Positions 33,643 to 46,700 of a stretch of DNA of 64,000 bases are shown piece by piece (positions within the stretch are counted from its first letter, which is position 1; each line of letters starts with the position of its first letter). Both the position numbers and the translations under genes were made by a program. This stretch comes from Dioscorea cayenensis subsp. rotundata. Lineage: Eukaryota; Streptophyta; Magnoliopsida; Dioscoreales; Dioscoreaceae. The notes under the pieces were generated by a model that saw only the letters and a list, made by a program, of their open reading frames with translations, was not told the origin of the DNA and did no database searches. The stretch lies in contig NC_052480.1 in NCBI RefSeq assembly GCF_009730915.1, forward strand, positions 3,596,001 to 3,660,000, read 5' to 3'.

Positions 33643-34209
33643 AAATCATATGTATTAACTCTATCCAAAAAAAATATATTTGCTATCTCAATAAGATTCA
33701 TTTTCTAATTTAAAAAAGGCTTGTTTAAGATCCTTGCAAAGGACATCACAAGGATTTCAAAAGCACAACCCTTTTAATTTAATTTTTTTTAATTTAATTA
33801 TACTTTTCATAAACTTATTATTTTGCACTTATTTAGTGACCTTCAACCTTCTCTATTGTTGCTGAACTCGCCATAGCGACGAGTTTCCTGGGAAAATGAA
33901 GATAAAGATGGAAAAAATATATTAAAAAAAAATAAAAAGATAATTTTGTAAAAATAAGAATGTTTTGGATATATTTTTAAAAATAAGCTTAAAAAGTACT
34001 AAAATAATTTCAAAATATGATTATCATCCTGAAACTTTCAAAAAAATTCCCATCCATTTTTTTTTTCATTTAGGCTACCATAAAAATTTATGTTTACATT
34101 TTATCAGAGAAAATGTGGCGCCTTCCTGATAATATATATTATTTTATTTTTACAGAGATTTTATTAAAAGAATATTATTGTCTGATAGTAAATCCAGATT
34201 TTTAAAAGG

Positions 34210-34256
<47 letters not shown>

Positions 34257-34369
34257 TATACAAAAATAAAAATAAAAACCTGTGACTCAAAAGATGGGGA
34301 GACTTGAACATGATACAAAAACATGAATAATTTTCATGCAAGTCAAACACAAGATCTTAAATTTACAAA
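33643..34369. other. 3' flank of the CRM gene
   Basis: AT-rich, with a TA microsatellite at about 34210-34252. No gene seen. Confidence 0.5.
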
Positions 34370-36040
34370 CTATTTTCTTCTCTTCAACAATGATCCAGCT
34401 CTTAAGAAAATCTTGTCAATTTCATCGAGTTCGGCAAATTGTACATCTTTTCCAGATGAATTATTTTTCCTAGAAGCAGCAATTTGCCGAAGATGATCTT
34501 CAAAACTCTCTGAACATGCGGCATTCTCTGATGGGAACTTCTCAAATTGATCTAAGAACAATGGAGACTTATCCATCTTTTTTTCCTCCGAATCCATATC
34601 GGAGTCAGTTGAAAAAATATCAGACAAGTCTTCAGAATCTGACCATGATCTTCGCACCATTGTTGAATCCTCATTAGATTCATGAAGCTCATCGTCGCCA
34701 ACTTTTGTCTTTCTAAGTTCAATGCCTTCTGATTGAGTTTCAGCAATTAGTCTATCAAAAACAGCTTCGGTTGTTTCTTCATTGGTTACAGGACAAAGTT
34801 CGGCTTCCCTTGATGCTGTCATTTGCGTATGAAGGTTTTCAAGGTCCTGCTCAAGTTTTGGTATGAACTTTCGGACTGCTCGAAGTGAATCTCTATGCTT
34901 GGATTTGTCTAGTGCCTGAGTTAAAAACAAAGGTTGAATATTAGCAGCAATGCCGGTAAACTTTCTTCAAAAGAAATGCTTTAGACAGTAGTTTAAATGT
35001 AAAAGAATGACAATAAAAAGGATTAGAGCGTGATATGGAAGTGCAATTTTCATAAAATGGATTAAACATAATGCTATAGATGCGTGAGGAAACAACTGAT
35101 ATGGTAAATACGGAAGGATACAGTATAAATAGGTTCGCCGGAAATAAGGGTATATGTTTTTGTGCTAGAACTGAAACAATTTTAGTCTAGTTACGGTCCG
35201 AGGAAACAAATTCTCACAGAATAGGCAAATCAAGCACCATTCTGAAGTTTAAGGTCTTCGATATCAACCAAAATCTTGGTTCGAACAAAATGTTGGAAAC
35301 TAAATATATGAAAGAGAACTAGTCTATGGTAGGTGTCTTTATCAATTCTTCCTAGAATTCTTATAAATAACGGCGTACTATATCAGAAGCTCCCAATAAG
35401 AAGAGCATCTTTTAGCTTAGATTTTCTTGATAAAGAAGTAGGCCATACCTTCTTCCTTGTAAGTGTAACCTTTGGTGACATTATTTCTGTTGGTGGTTGT
35501 GAGTAGTTCCTTCCCCTGTACATGATAATTGTATTCCCTTCAACAATATCAAGCACAATTCCACCACTTAATCTTGCCAATTCTGCAGCAATCTCACGAA
35601 CTTCATCAGCAGTGAATGTCTTCACTACAACCTTCAAGGTTTGATGTTTCTTCCAATGCAAATGCATATTTAGGATCACACCCTGGAAAATCCCACGCCT
35701 TCCCACCGGCACATAGTTCTTGCTTTTGTGGCCCATCTTGAGGAAGTGAAAATGCTCTTCTGGTGTAAGTATTTCTGGATCATGGGTAGTTTCTGATGAA
35801 TCGGCAGGTTCAATTTTCTTCAATGCCTCAACAATTCGATTTTCCTTTCTTCGGGCCTTTTTCATCAAATCAACAGGGTCAATTGTGATGAATAACCTTA
35901 AAGATTTCAGCGGTACCAAATAAAAAAAATGAAAGAAAGATCTAACCTGACCTTCAAATGAGAGATTCTATAAATTCCTATTACACAGAAAGCTTTGTGA
36001 ATATAACAAGGAATTTTGAGAAAGAAACACAGACATATAA

Positions 36041-36073
<33 letters not shown>

Positions 36074-37399
36074 TATATAAATAGAATTCTTTTTTCCCCT
36101 TGGATAAGATGCAAACAAGTAAATTGACAGAGTATGGAGAGAAAATCTTGTATGATACAGCAATGCCTTAGACCAAAAATATGTAAATAGTGTCTCTTGT
36201 TTTGTTTGCATGCGTTCATCAACCAGCACATGAAGATTTGTGACACATGCATGATAAAAGGCATTTGTAATTTTCCACAAAAATTGCCATTTTAAGTGCT
36301 AATACTCGCAGACCAAAGGATGCAATTCAAAGAAGGGAAAATAAGGAACTCACTTTCTTCAATTTATAAAGAATTTTCTCCTCTGCAGTCATTCTTTCGA
36401 ACGCCTTTTTCTTCTTCCATCTGAAGAACTTCAACCACCTTACAACTGCCCTTTTTCCTTTTAACTTCTTCCTTTTCATTTTTGGCTGGCCATTATCATC
36501 TACAGATATTTGATCCCCAAAACTCTTTTGAGTCTCCACCACATCATCATCTATATTGCTAAGATGCTGGCTTGTATGAAAACCATAGCACCATCCATAC
36601 CTCACTTTACTACTGAAAAGCTCAAGCTCACAACCGAGTCTTTGATTTTGAATTTTGCCAAAAGAATCAAAACTACTATTCGGGGGGAAAAGAGAGAAAA
36701 CAATAGATTATACCACATTGCTTAAAATGCATTCCCTTATAAAAATAAAATTGAACTCAAAATTCCTCAAGAATAGATTAGACACATTAGTAAGTAGAAA
36801 CACAGGAGTCAACAAATTAGGCAACAGAACACAACAGACTCTACGCATACAAAAAACCAAAGTGAAACACAAAACAAGTAGATTTTCTTCAAGAACATCT
36901 TGTATTTATCACATATTATTTCCGTGCAACCATGAAAGCATTTTTTTTCAGTTAAAAATATAAATATAAGCTTGAAGTGGTAATTTTATCAAACACCTCA
37001 TGCTCATTATCAAACACAAACAAGATCAACAAACTCAAAGCAAAATCTCTACACCAAATAAACACTTTCAACTCTAAACCTAACAAAAACACCATTTTTA
37101 CATGTAAATCCACAAAAATCACAACAATAAGCCGGCTCAAAAAAACCAAACTTTCAAGCAAAAAATGGAGTTCCGACAAATAATCTACACGAATCCCACT
37201 CCAATTAGTACAAAACATTGTTCATAAACCAAAAACAAGCATAAAATTAGAGACAAAAAGATCACTAATGAAACAAGAGAAGGGTGTGGGCGTTCACAAC
37301 ATACCTCGGAAAATGGCGAGCAGTTGCAGAGATGGAACGGAGGAGAAGAAAAAACGGAGCTCTTCTCAACTTCTGGAACGAGAACAGCCTGCTTGCCAT
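34370..37399 (-). CDS. CRM-domain RNA-binding protein, organelle-targeted (At3g25440-like)
   Basis: CRM domains bind RNA and in plants help splice organelle group II introns or assemble ribosomes; the exact target here is unknown. Four exons: 37399-37305, 36672-36354, 35856-35449 and 34915-34370; phases agree and give 455 residues. Residues 1-32 (MASRLFSFQKLRRAPFF...) are Arg/Ser-rich without acids, a likely transit peptide. Residues about 75-138 are Lys/Arg-rich (KRKKLKGKRAVVRWLKFFRW). The CRM domain covers about 165-260 and has GRRG, NMHLHWKKH and YRGRNY. The C-terminal third (exon 4) is acidic with Ser/Asp runs. I chose ATG 37399 because the frame upstream has no ATG. The third exon begins at ..KAAAAAG|GCC on phase grounds; a slightly longer exon 3 is possible but does not keep phase. 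Confidence 0.88.
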
Positions 37400-37965
37400 G
37401 CTTCTTCTTGAAAAGCTCAAGATCAAGCTCAAGCTCAAGCTCGAAGCCAAGCTATTCCATGGCGATCGAAAACAACGCGGGATTTCGCGGGATCATAATA
37501 AAACACAAGGTCACGCCTTATCGGATCCTTATCGGATCTTATATATTCAAAAGGAATTTGTTAATAATTTTAAATTTTCACTTTTTTAATAAATACAATT
37601 ATAAAAAAAAATAAATTATTGTTTAACTGAAAATTGTATGAATTTATCAAGCTTGATTTTTGAGATATAAAAATATTTATCTTAATTTTGAAGTGGATGA
37701 ATTTATTGATTACATCTCCGTAAAATAAATTTTTTTCCCTTTTAAAAACCAAATTCACCGGTGAGAAAAAGTAGAATGATATACAAGAGATAACATTCAT
37801 TAACAATCAGCAATGAAAGTACCCCATAACAATAACAACAATAATTATTCCTACAATTAAAATTTAAAGGAAAAATGTGGTGGTTTATTTTTTTTTTTTC
37901 TCCTTTCTTGTCTGCTGCCTCCTCCTACCCCCCATGCATGAAATATATATATATATATATATATA

Positions 37966-38436
37966 TCATTCATTCAAGCTGGCTGAAAAGCCTCCACCTC
38001 TCATCATTTGCCTGAACTCCTTAAAGTTCACCATTCCATCACCATCAACATCCACCTTCATGATCATTCTCCGGCAATCCTCCACCGTCCGGCCTTGTTT
38101 GAGTCCAAGAGAAGAGAGCACTGACCGTAGCTCGTCGACGGTGATGAAGCCATCGCCATTCTGGTCGAAGACATTGAATGCCTCCTTCATGTCCTCCTCC
38201 TCATCCTCCTCCTCATCTCGCTCATCCATTATGGTCTGGTACAATGCACCAAATTCATCCACATCGACACAGCCATCACCGTTGATGTCGATCTTGTCGA
38301 TCATGGCAGCGAGCTCAAGGTCGGGAATGTCAATGCCGAGCTTGCAGAGGGAATGGGAGAGCTCTTGTTTGGTGATGCGGCCATCGCCATTCCGATCAAA
38401 CATTTGGAAAACACGGCGAAGCTCCATGGGATCCAT
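37966..38436 (-). CDS. Calmodulin-like protein with four EF hands (CML7-like)
   Basis: Intronless gene for a 156-residue calcium sensor. Four complete EF-hand loops: [36 protein letters not shown] and [12 protein letters not shown]. Each keeps Asp at loop positions 1, 3 and 5 or equivalent, and the closing Glu, so all four should bind calcium. The linker between the two lobes is unusually acidic ([12 protein letters not shown]). No transmembrane, myristoylation (second residue is Asp) or prenylation signal. This is the plant CML family around Arabidopsis CML3/5/7. It lies on the same strand as the CRM gene, about 570 bp upstream of that gene's start. A TA microsatellite lies just beyond the stop, at 37944-37966. 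Confidence 0.95.
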   Translation of the reverse strand: MDPMELRRVFQMFDRNGDGRITKQELSHSLCKLGIDIPDLELAAMIDKIDINGDGCVDVDEFGALYQTIMDERDEEEDEEEDMKEAFNVFDQNGDGFITVDELRSVLSSLGLKQGRTVEDCRRMIMKVDVDGDGMVNFKEFRQMMRGGGFSASLNE

Positions 38437-39782
38437 GGAGGGGGAGGAGGGGGAGGAGTGGGGGGAGGAGATTAGGGAGGAGGGGGAGAGGGTGGAGAAT
38501 AATAGGGAGGTTGATGGAGGGGAGGATTTGGTGGTCTATTTCTATTTTCTGTTACCTTGGAGGGAACTAACAGTTATTTCCAACTGTCTCTAAAATAAGA
38601 AAACTTATCATAAGTAGTAGTTGGCTGTTGTATGTTGAGCATTAACCCATTTTCAGGGGGTTAATACACAGTTAGAACAGAAGGCATGGTATTTGGTTTG
38701 TGAAAGGAATTATTTGATCAAAACTAACAATAGATCACAGCAAGCAATATTTGAATAATTTTGAATTATTATTCAGGGATGCAAATGATAATTTTTTGAA
38801 TTAAGTGATCAGTAGGTAGGTCAGGCACAATTGTGAAATTTCATCAGTTATTCTGTCTTCTGAGAAAAATAGGATGGTTAACTGCAAGGATTTCTTAAAG
38901 ACAAGTAGGTACCAAGATTTCAGTAACAGTCCACTGGAGGATCAAAAACCTGAAATATTTTCAATATGTTGGTGAGAGGCAAAATGCTAAAAAGTGTTAT
39001 CTAATGACCCCATAGTAACTTGTTGATCTGCTTCCTATGAACTCCAGGAATAAAACATAAACCAATTGATGTGTGAACTACTATTATTTCTTCATGCAGC
39101 ACCAATGCAAAGAACTCTACCATACTTTTCCTGCATTCCTCAAGTTACATCAACAGCCTAGTTTCACAATAAGAAAAGGTCCGTAGGTCTGCAACAAAGG
39201 AAACATCCAAAGTTTGTTGAGTGTAGTACAAATCTACCTCATGAACATTCATATACGATACAAATACAGTTTCCCGATGAGACACACAGACATTTTGGCA
39301 CTAGTATTCACGAAGATAATGAAATACTATCTGATGACCAACACTCCAGAACCTGCTAGCAAAGTTCCAAAAATACTGTAACACATTCGCTTCCAAACTC
39401 AAACTTGAGTAATTTTAGTTCTAAACCAAGTGTTCAAACTTCAAAGATAGTCCATCAACTAATAAAAGTCATTTTAGTGTCTCCTCCTTTTCATATTTTT
39501 TTTTTTAAATAATTAAGAGACCAAATTGATGAAAGGTGACTGGTTCAATGATCAATCTTGTTGTACTTACAACTTCCAAGAATCCATCCTAGTATTCAAA
39601 ATCATGGACAGTGAATAAGAAAAGGGAATAGAGGTACCTTTGAGAAAAAGGAAGTCATCTTTGTCAGTTGCCAAGACAACAATGGATCATCCATAACCAA
39701 AAAAACCTTGGCTACCAAACACATGTACCAAGCATACCTACGGAAGAAATTATTGACCCCACAAATATAAAGATGTTTACAC

Positions 39783-39900
39783 AAGCTTCATAGATACATA
39801 TTACATGTGTATATAGCTTAATGATTGATGTAAAATGAGTAAACAAGTTTCATATATACATATTACACACGTGTATAACTTAATGATTGATGTCAAATAA
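39783..39900. repeat. 60-bp tandem duplication
   Basis: Two adjacent diverged copies of a unit of about 60 bp (TTCATAGATACATATTACA ... CTTAATGATTGATGT). Confidence 0.8.
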
Positions 39901-40090
39901 ATACTATTGTTTGTGACTCTTAGTACCAGTTTCTTCCTCCACATGGCCTTCAAACTCAACATTTCATACTACTATGCAGAAATAGAAACAATATCACCAC
40001 CCCAAGTACCCAGGGATTCATAATTCCTTTTACATCAATAATTCACAGACAATCAGCTAGAAACAAAGCTCAAATCCAGCATAATATATT

Positions 40091-40600
40091 TCTCCTATCC
40101 AAAGAAACAAAGCCATAAGATTTAACACTATTTTACAGAAGAAAGAAAGATCACCACTAGCAGGCTAGCAGCCAAGATTTAAGAATTCATTACAAATCTG
40201 CAATTCCTAAACAATCATCCGGAAAGAAAGATAAAAACCTACACAAAATGTTTCTCCTATCCAAAGATATGCAGTGATAGGAATTAACACTATTTATAAT
40301 TTTATACAGAAGAAGAAGATAATCACTGCCCAAGCAGCCAAGGAGCAAAATTCATTTCAAATCAACAATTCACACAGGCAATAAGCTAGAAACAACCTAA
40401 ATTCTACACAAAGTGTTTCTTCTATCCGAAGAAAGGAGATGAACGAATTTAATACTATTTATACAAAAGAAGAAAAATTATCATTTCCCTAGTAGCCAGG
40501 GATCAAGAATTCATTTTGAAACAACAATTACAAACAATTATAAAAACCTATATAAAAATTTTCCCTCCCCAAAGATATGAAGCTACAAGTCTCACAAATG
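40091..40600. repeat. Diverged tandem repeat, period about 155-160 bp
   Basis: A unit beginning TTTCTCCTATCCAAAGA recurs at about 40091, 40251, 40413 and, shortened, 40563. Each is followed by AACACTATTT, CAGAAGAAGA and AGCAGCCA-like blocks. A partial earlier unit may start near 39990. Identity is moderate, so the array is old. Confidence 0.65.
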
Positions 40601-41116
40601 GCATATTCTCATTAGTATATTACTTCACAGGCTGAGAAGGAAGATAAAGTCCATTATCTTAGCCCCTCAAGTCCTTTATTTCTCTATATCAAATAACATT
40701 TTAGTGTGCAAACACCACAAACATGAAAAAGAATCGAACTTTAAGAATAATTTGGATTCAAGGTCTCTCAACGCAAATTTATTTCTTTATCCCTTAATTC
40801 ATCCTTCACTTCTTCTCCCATTCCTCTGTTACAATCCTACCACATTGCTCACAAATTCTACCAAATTCTCTTCTCAAAAACATCAGGAGCAGCATTCCAG
40901 TCTATTCAGCTAAAAAATAAAAATCACAGGCACAAATATACAGAATCCAAAGCAAAAGACATCATCTCAATCAATTCCAATCCTCAAAATAAACAAAGAA
41001 ATAAACAAGTATCTATAGCAAGTATTGCAATTTATTGTAACAGACCCAGACTTTGAAGAGAACAAACCATTCTTCAATGGAAATCGAGCTCAAATCCTAT
41101 AAATATCGGTCCAGAT

Positions 41117-41566
41117 CTATGGCGTATCCCAGGGCTTTGGCTCAGGGACAGAGACGACCATACCTTGAAGGTCATGCGAGAGCACGACCTGGCACCCAAG
41201 CCTCGCATGCTTGTTGAGCACCCGGTTCCTAGAATTCCTCGTCAGCACGTACTTCTCATCGTAGGACGGTGGAGGGAGCTTGTCGAGCCACTCCTGCGCG
41301 ATGTGGACCTCGCACTCCGCTGAGCAAGCGTCGATCTCTTCCAGCCGATGCGACGCCGGCTCGATCAAACCCGCGTTGGCCAAGGCCTTGAGAAGTGTCT
41401 GACCAGTGAGACCAACGATCTCACGGCGAGCGCCGGTCGGGTCAATGGTGAGGAGCTTGACGATGCGATCGGAGACCTTCGCTGACGCCGAGGAGAAAGA
41501 GGTCCGGGTGAAGGAATGGGTACGGGAGAGATGGAGAGGGAGACGCCGGAGAGTCGCGATCGCCAT
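41117..41566 (-). CDS. Ferredoxin-like subunit of mitochondrial complex I (C1-FDX-like)
   Basis: Small intronless gene, 149 residues. The N-terminus (MAIATLRRLPLHLSRTHSF) is Arg/Ser-rich without acids, as in mitochondrial presequences. The rest is a ferredoxin fold similar to Arabidopsis At3g07480, known as C1-FDX, the protein that bridges the two arms of plant complex I. The cluster-binding region is altered: only DACSAECEV and the later LGCQV supply cysteines, with CxxxC instead of CxxC and no first cysteine. That agrees with reports that the complex I ferredoxin does not hold a normal [2Fe-2S] cluster. I chose the ATG at 41566; an in-frame ATG at 41677 would add 37 residues that look like 5' UTR. 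A CTAGGGTTT telo-box-like word lies at the leader. Confidence 0.88.
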   Translation of the reverse strand: MAIATLRRLPLHLSRTHSFTRTSFSSASAKVSDRIVKLLTIDPTGARREIVGLTGQTLLKALANAGLIEPASHRLEEIDACSAECEVHIAQEWLDKLPPPSYDEKYVLTRNSRNRVLNKHARLGCQVVLSHDLQGMVVSVPEPKPWDTP

Positions 41567-43480
41567 TGCTAGGGTTTCGGGTCTCAGCGAGGAGAAGTTC
41601 GGGGTTTGTTTGCAAGGATTTGGGGGTGAAGGGCAATGCTTGTAATTTTGAAGTACTTCGAGGGTGATTTGCATCATTAGTTAATAGTTGGGCTTTGAGA
41701 TTCGTATTCCAGCCCATTACCAAAGGAAGTGGGCTGGGCCAAAAGAAATATTTTCGTTCCTCTATATAATGTTATCAACTTATTAATATTAGTTTTTACT
41801 GAAAAAAAAACATGTAATATTTATTTTAATTCCTTGATTAATGAAATGTGCCAAATTTTACATGTGGCTCAAAATTTAAATGAAAAAAAATAGGGGATCA
41901 AATTAGAAAATATTTCAAACTATAAGGGTGTGAAAATATAATATATATATATATATATATATCCCCATGGTTTTATTTAAAAAATGTATTGCTATTTACT
42001 GAATATTTGAGAACCCTCAAAGCATTTTTTATTGCATGTGAGTAAATGGAAACCATGCATAAATTAATTAATTGGGAGATAATAGCTCTTTTTTTTATAA
42101 AAAAATATTATGGGACAAAAAATAATATAATTCATAAAAATTTAGGGTTGCTAAATACATTTTGATGTCACATTTTACATTAATTTATTCCAGATAATAT
42201 TAAATTTTAATAAAGTGAAGGTCCATTATTTATTTGTGAAATATATTTAAAAATTTATATTGGTCTTTAAACACAATAAAATTTCATTTTAATCCACAAA
42301 CTACACAAATATATTCACTTCAATCATATCTTGCCATTTTATTTAAATTTAAAACTATCTCTTGTTTTCTCTTCTCTTTTCTTTTCTGTGTGAGGCTTTG
42401 AAACACTGTTTTGCTAGTTTTTTTTTTAATATATGTGATTTATTAATTTTCATAAAAAAAAATTAAAACTAAAATAATTTATAGGAACTAAAACATCACT
42501 CACAAAAGTGAGATGTTAGACCTAGAATAAATATTTTTATATAATTCATTGGTCAAAGTGATATATGTTTTTTTTTAGTAAAAAAATTATAAAAAAAATA
42601 TAAATTAATATTTAAAATATAATTTAGGAATCAATCTTATAAGTACGGAAACGGTCCCTCAATTACATCACTATGTCTCACTATTTTGGCGGGAATATTC
42701 ACTTACATGTAATGAAAATAACGGTCACAACGGTAACATCGTGTCGACCCAACCGCTAAAACCAGAGTGCCATGCCGCTCAATCTCACCACAAAGAGATC
42801 ATCCACCCAACTTCACATCCTGACCGTCTGATCTAAATTCAACGGTCCCGATTACTTGTTAGATGTCTCCATATTGTGAAACACCCGTTGGAAACGCTTA
42901 GTGAGCTATCTATGAATCCAATCATTAAATGTGAACTCAAAATTTGACTCTGATTTTCTCACTCGCGACATGGCGGAATCTCACTTGAGCTTCTAAATTG
43001 GTCTATTTCTCTAGTGTGTTTTCTGGGTGCAATTAAGTTTCTAAGGAAAAAAAAAGGATATTTGCGCTCAAGCCCCTCTGATTAATACTCTGGTTTAAGT
43101 TTTTATCAATATATAATTAATCAACTGTTAACTCATCAAGCTGGCTTTTTTATCTGTTTTCCTCTAATTTAAAAATTAAAAAAAAAATTTAATAAATTGA
43201 TTTATTTAAATATTTTGCATGTCTAACTATACACTGAAAACAAAGAATAATGACAGTGAATTTAAAAAAATTTTAAAAAAGAGGAGATTGTATAAAAATA
43301 TATTAAAATTAAAAATTCAATGTTTGTGATTAATTGAAGTTAAATATAATTAAAAAAAAACTCAAAAGGGAGCCAAAATTCAATTACATAATAAATAAAT
43401 AAATACTCAGGGGTTTGTACGCAAATAACCATGCCAAGTAGTCTACACGTGCAAGTCACGTGACTTCTTGGTCGAGGGTT
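41567..43480. other. Divergent promoter region between the complex I ferredoxin and the AAA-bromodomain gene
   Basis: About 1.9 kb between two genes that point away from each other. AT-rich in 41760-42640; 42640-42970 is richer in control-like words (see the E2F entry and repeated AACGG). No gene. Confidence 0.55.
42685..42695 (+). promoter_or_regulatory. E2F-type site with nearby AACGG words
   Basis: TTTGGCGGGAA fits the E2F consensus TTTSSCGSSAA exactly. Within 250 bp lie AACGGTCCC, TAACGGTCA, CAACGGTAA and CAACGGTCC, similar to the MSA element of G2/M genes. Located about 0.8 kb upstream of the leader of the AAA-bromodomain gene. Function is inferred only. Confidence 0.45.
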
Positions 43481-43769
43481 TTGGCCTAGAAATCCCTCAT
43501 CGTCGACCTCCCCGGAGCACAGAGAGCTCCTCACCGTTGCTCACGGCCAAGCTCTCCGAGGTTAGGGTTCCGTCGAGCTTTCCTCTCCTTCGATTTCCCC
43601 TTGATTTCTTGACCCCGATCTCTTCCTCTCTTCGTTTTGCCTAATCCTGACGCATTGAACGATTTTGATCAACTGAAATCCGATCGATCGAGTTGAATCC
43701 TTTTGCTCTGGTGGCAGGGAAGCTGGGACTAGGAATGGTGGGATCGGATCGGGAGGAGTGGTGATTCAG

Positions 43770-46700
43770 ATGGATGGGAGAGGGGATGCGTCGGCGATCA
43801 GGCCGCTGCGGACTAGTGACCGACTGCGGCAGCGGAGGAAGCTGTTTGGAAGGAGGTTTATGTACTACAAGCCAGCGATGCGGAAGAAGCCCAAGACAAA
43901 GACCCGCACCGCTGCCTCTCAGATTGCCAAGCTCCTCCGGCCCCGCAACCGGCCTGTGCGGCCTCCCCCTTCGGATGTATGTGCTTTATTTTCTTCGTCT
44001 CTGCGATTTCTTATTGATTTTTTTTTTCGTGAATGAAGTGTTTTTCTTTTAGTTGGCAGTGATTGCTTTCTGTTTGAAGGATTAGAAGATTTTTAGGTGT
44101 TTGTGTTATAAAACAGTGTTGCATGTTTATTGTTGTTGTATTGTCTGAATATCATCTTTGGACACTTTTATTGCATCTAGGTTGATGAATTCACCATATT
44201 GATCCTTTATGTTTGAGTACTTTGAGGAATGACTGATTCTATGTGTTGGCAATTTCCACATGGTGGAACACTATGGTCATGTTGATATCAATGTCTCAAA
44301 CTCTCTTGAGGATTAAGTTTGTTGTTAACCTTGGCAGTGCCAAGGAATTTGAAGGAACTCTTAACATACATTTTAATGGTTTATTATGTTGTTGGACTGC
44401 ACTTCACATATCCTATCTGCATTCTAAGTAAATGAACTACATCCAATCATACTCTTTCCATTTGTCGGTTATGTTGTTGGCTTTTGTTAGAATTATGTCT
44501 TCTCACTCAAATTTTTCAATACAAGAAAAGTAAGAAAAAAGAAGATATGAAAAATTTTATTTCCTAGCATGAATAAGTTAAATAGGTGACGGATAATATA
44601 CTGATAATTCGTTTTCCTCTATTCTTTCGTTTTCTCTTTATCTTTATCAATCACTCCCGACATCTCTGAGTACCGGCAAAACGACAAGCATTAAGCATGT
44701 ATTATTTATCATAAAAAAATCTTGTCAAAAGATTTTATGTAGAACATATAATAGACACGTGGCACGTGAGCACATTAGTGTGAGTAGTGGTTGGTTCTAC
44801 TGCAACAATGATGAGATATACCTGAGAGACCATAAAATTGACAAATCGAATCAACTGATGCTGAGTGTGCATCCTAAAAAATCATGCACAAAATTTTTAG
44901 TTGGTAACGAAACCCCCATTGTGTACTCTTTTGATATAGTTTTACGATATATTTTTTTTTTGGGTACAACAATTGGATAGGCAGCATATTTCCAAGTATG
45001 TGTTCTTTTCCTAAGCGTTCTTGGTAGTGTAGTCAATCATAAAAAAAAAACAATGAAAGTAATTTTAGCCAACTGCCTGTTTCTTGGATGCAAAATATAT
45101 TACTTATGAGCTGGTCTTATTGTTGAATCTTGTACACTGTTCTGCATCATCTTAGCGGGTATTGTGACCTGCAGAACAGAAAAGCTTTCTTGCTATGCCC
45201 ATTTTAGTTTGGCAAAAAGCTCACAATATGGCAACTTATTTTTAGGGCGTCTAATGGTTTTTATGATTTGTTATCTTCCAAATGCTGTGAACTCTCTACA
45301 CTTTGATATAGATGCACAATACAACTAAACAGGGGGCAACCTTCTCACTCAATTGGGGGGCATGGTACCATAAAGTTTTGGATACAGCCATTTGTTGCTT
45401 ATATAGTTGATCATCTTTTGAATTTAGCTCCAAAACACCCATTCCTGTACTTAACATATCTGAATTGTTTTACCCCTTTTTTGCAGTCAATAGCAGCCAA
45501 CCTCCGCCGTTCTACAAGAAAAAGGAAGATCTCAATTAATTTGGAAGACTATGACACAGACAGTTCTAGCTCGGAAGATGACGACTTAATGGTGAGATTT
45601 CATACTCTCCCACCATGGAATATTTGTGGAGGAGGTTAGTTATTAGCTTGTTTATGAGGAGCCTGAAGGATAATCTTTTTATTTTCATTGTTTTTTTTTT
45701 TCTGTAGAGCTGTTCTGTATATATTTTGAAACTAATGGCATTGCATCATTGGCAGAGACCTAAGTTTCGTTCTTCTAAACGAAAACCAGAAAACAATGCA
45801 AGTCATGATGAAATATCAAACTCTCCAAAGCGTAAAAAAATGTTGAACAAGTCTGCTCCTCGTCGTGAAGGGTTACGGCCTCGGCGTTCTGGCATCAGGG
45901 CAAGGGGTCAGCCATACCAAGAATCTGAAGATGAACAGGATAGTTCTGAGGGAAATGCAAGGCAAACTGAGGTAGAAAACGGGAATGAAGTTGAGGAGGA
46001 TGATGGGGATGAAGGAGATGAAGCTGAAGGTGATGGTGGAGATGAAGGAGAAGAAGATGGTGATGATGAAGATGGTGAGGAGCAAGGAAGGAGAAGATAT
46101 GATTTAAGAAACCGTGCAGAGGTCCGCAGATTTTTTCCGGAGAAAGAAGGGAAACAAAGACCACGATCCCCCCGTAGAGTACTGCACCAGGGCATGGGCT
46201 CCAAAAACGGCAAGGACCTAAGAAAGGGTGGACCTCGATTCCATAAGCGCCATCCTTTTACAAGACCTGAGGATTCTGATGACTCCCTTCTTGTGGATGA
46301 ACTAGATCAAGGTCCTGCAATGCCATGGGCAAGAAGTGGAAGTAGAAGTGGCCCTCCTTGGCTTTTTGGGGGAATGGATATGCATGGTACAACGACAACT
46401 GCATGGGGGTTAAATGTTGCTGCATCTGGGTGGGTCCATCAGGGCGATTCTTTCCCTTCTCTCACAGCTGGTGCTCAAACTGCTGGACCAAGCTCAAAAG
46501 GAGGGGCAGACATCCAGCCATTACAAGTTGATGAAAGTGTTAGTTTCAATGATATTGGAGGACTGTCAGAGTACATTGATGCATTAAAGGAAATGGTCTT
46601 CTTTCCTTTGCTTTATCCAGATTTTTTCTCAAATTATCACATCACTCCACCGAGAGGAGTTTTGCTTTGTGGCCCTCCTGGCACAGGAAAAACACTGATT

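Larger units (their letters stand above)
38437..41116. other. Intergenic region with diverged tandem repeats
   Basis: No gene supported over 2.7 kb. The 5' flank of the CML gene is purine/pyrimidine skewed (GGGGGAGGAG words, 38440-38525). Two tandem repeat arrays are listed separately. Confidence 0.6.

Noticed and set aside
36655-37218. Lys/Asn-rich frames within the first CRM intron
   Set aside because: AT-rich intron sequence; the accepted splice pattern keeps phase without them.
37877-38593. 238-codon plus-strand frame across the CML gene
   Set aside because: Antisense shadow of the EF-hand coding sequence.
41406-41645. Plus-strand frame over the ferredoxin gene
   Set aside because: Antisense shadow.
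42971-42997. ATG GCG GAA start of a possible small gene
   Set aside because: Stops after eight codons, no splice signals fitting.
43774-44052. Second plus-strand frame in the first exon of the AAA gene
   Set aside because: Out of phase with exon 2; the accepted frame keeps phase to the last exon.
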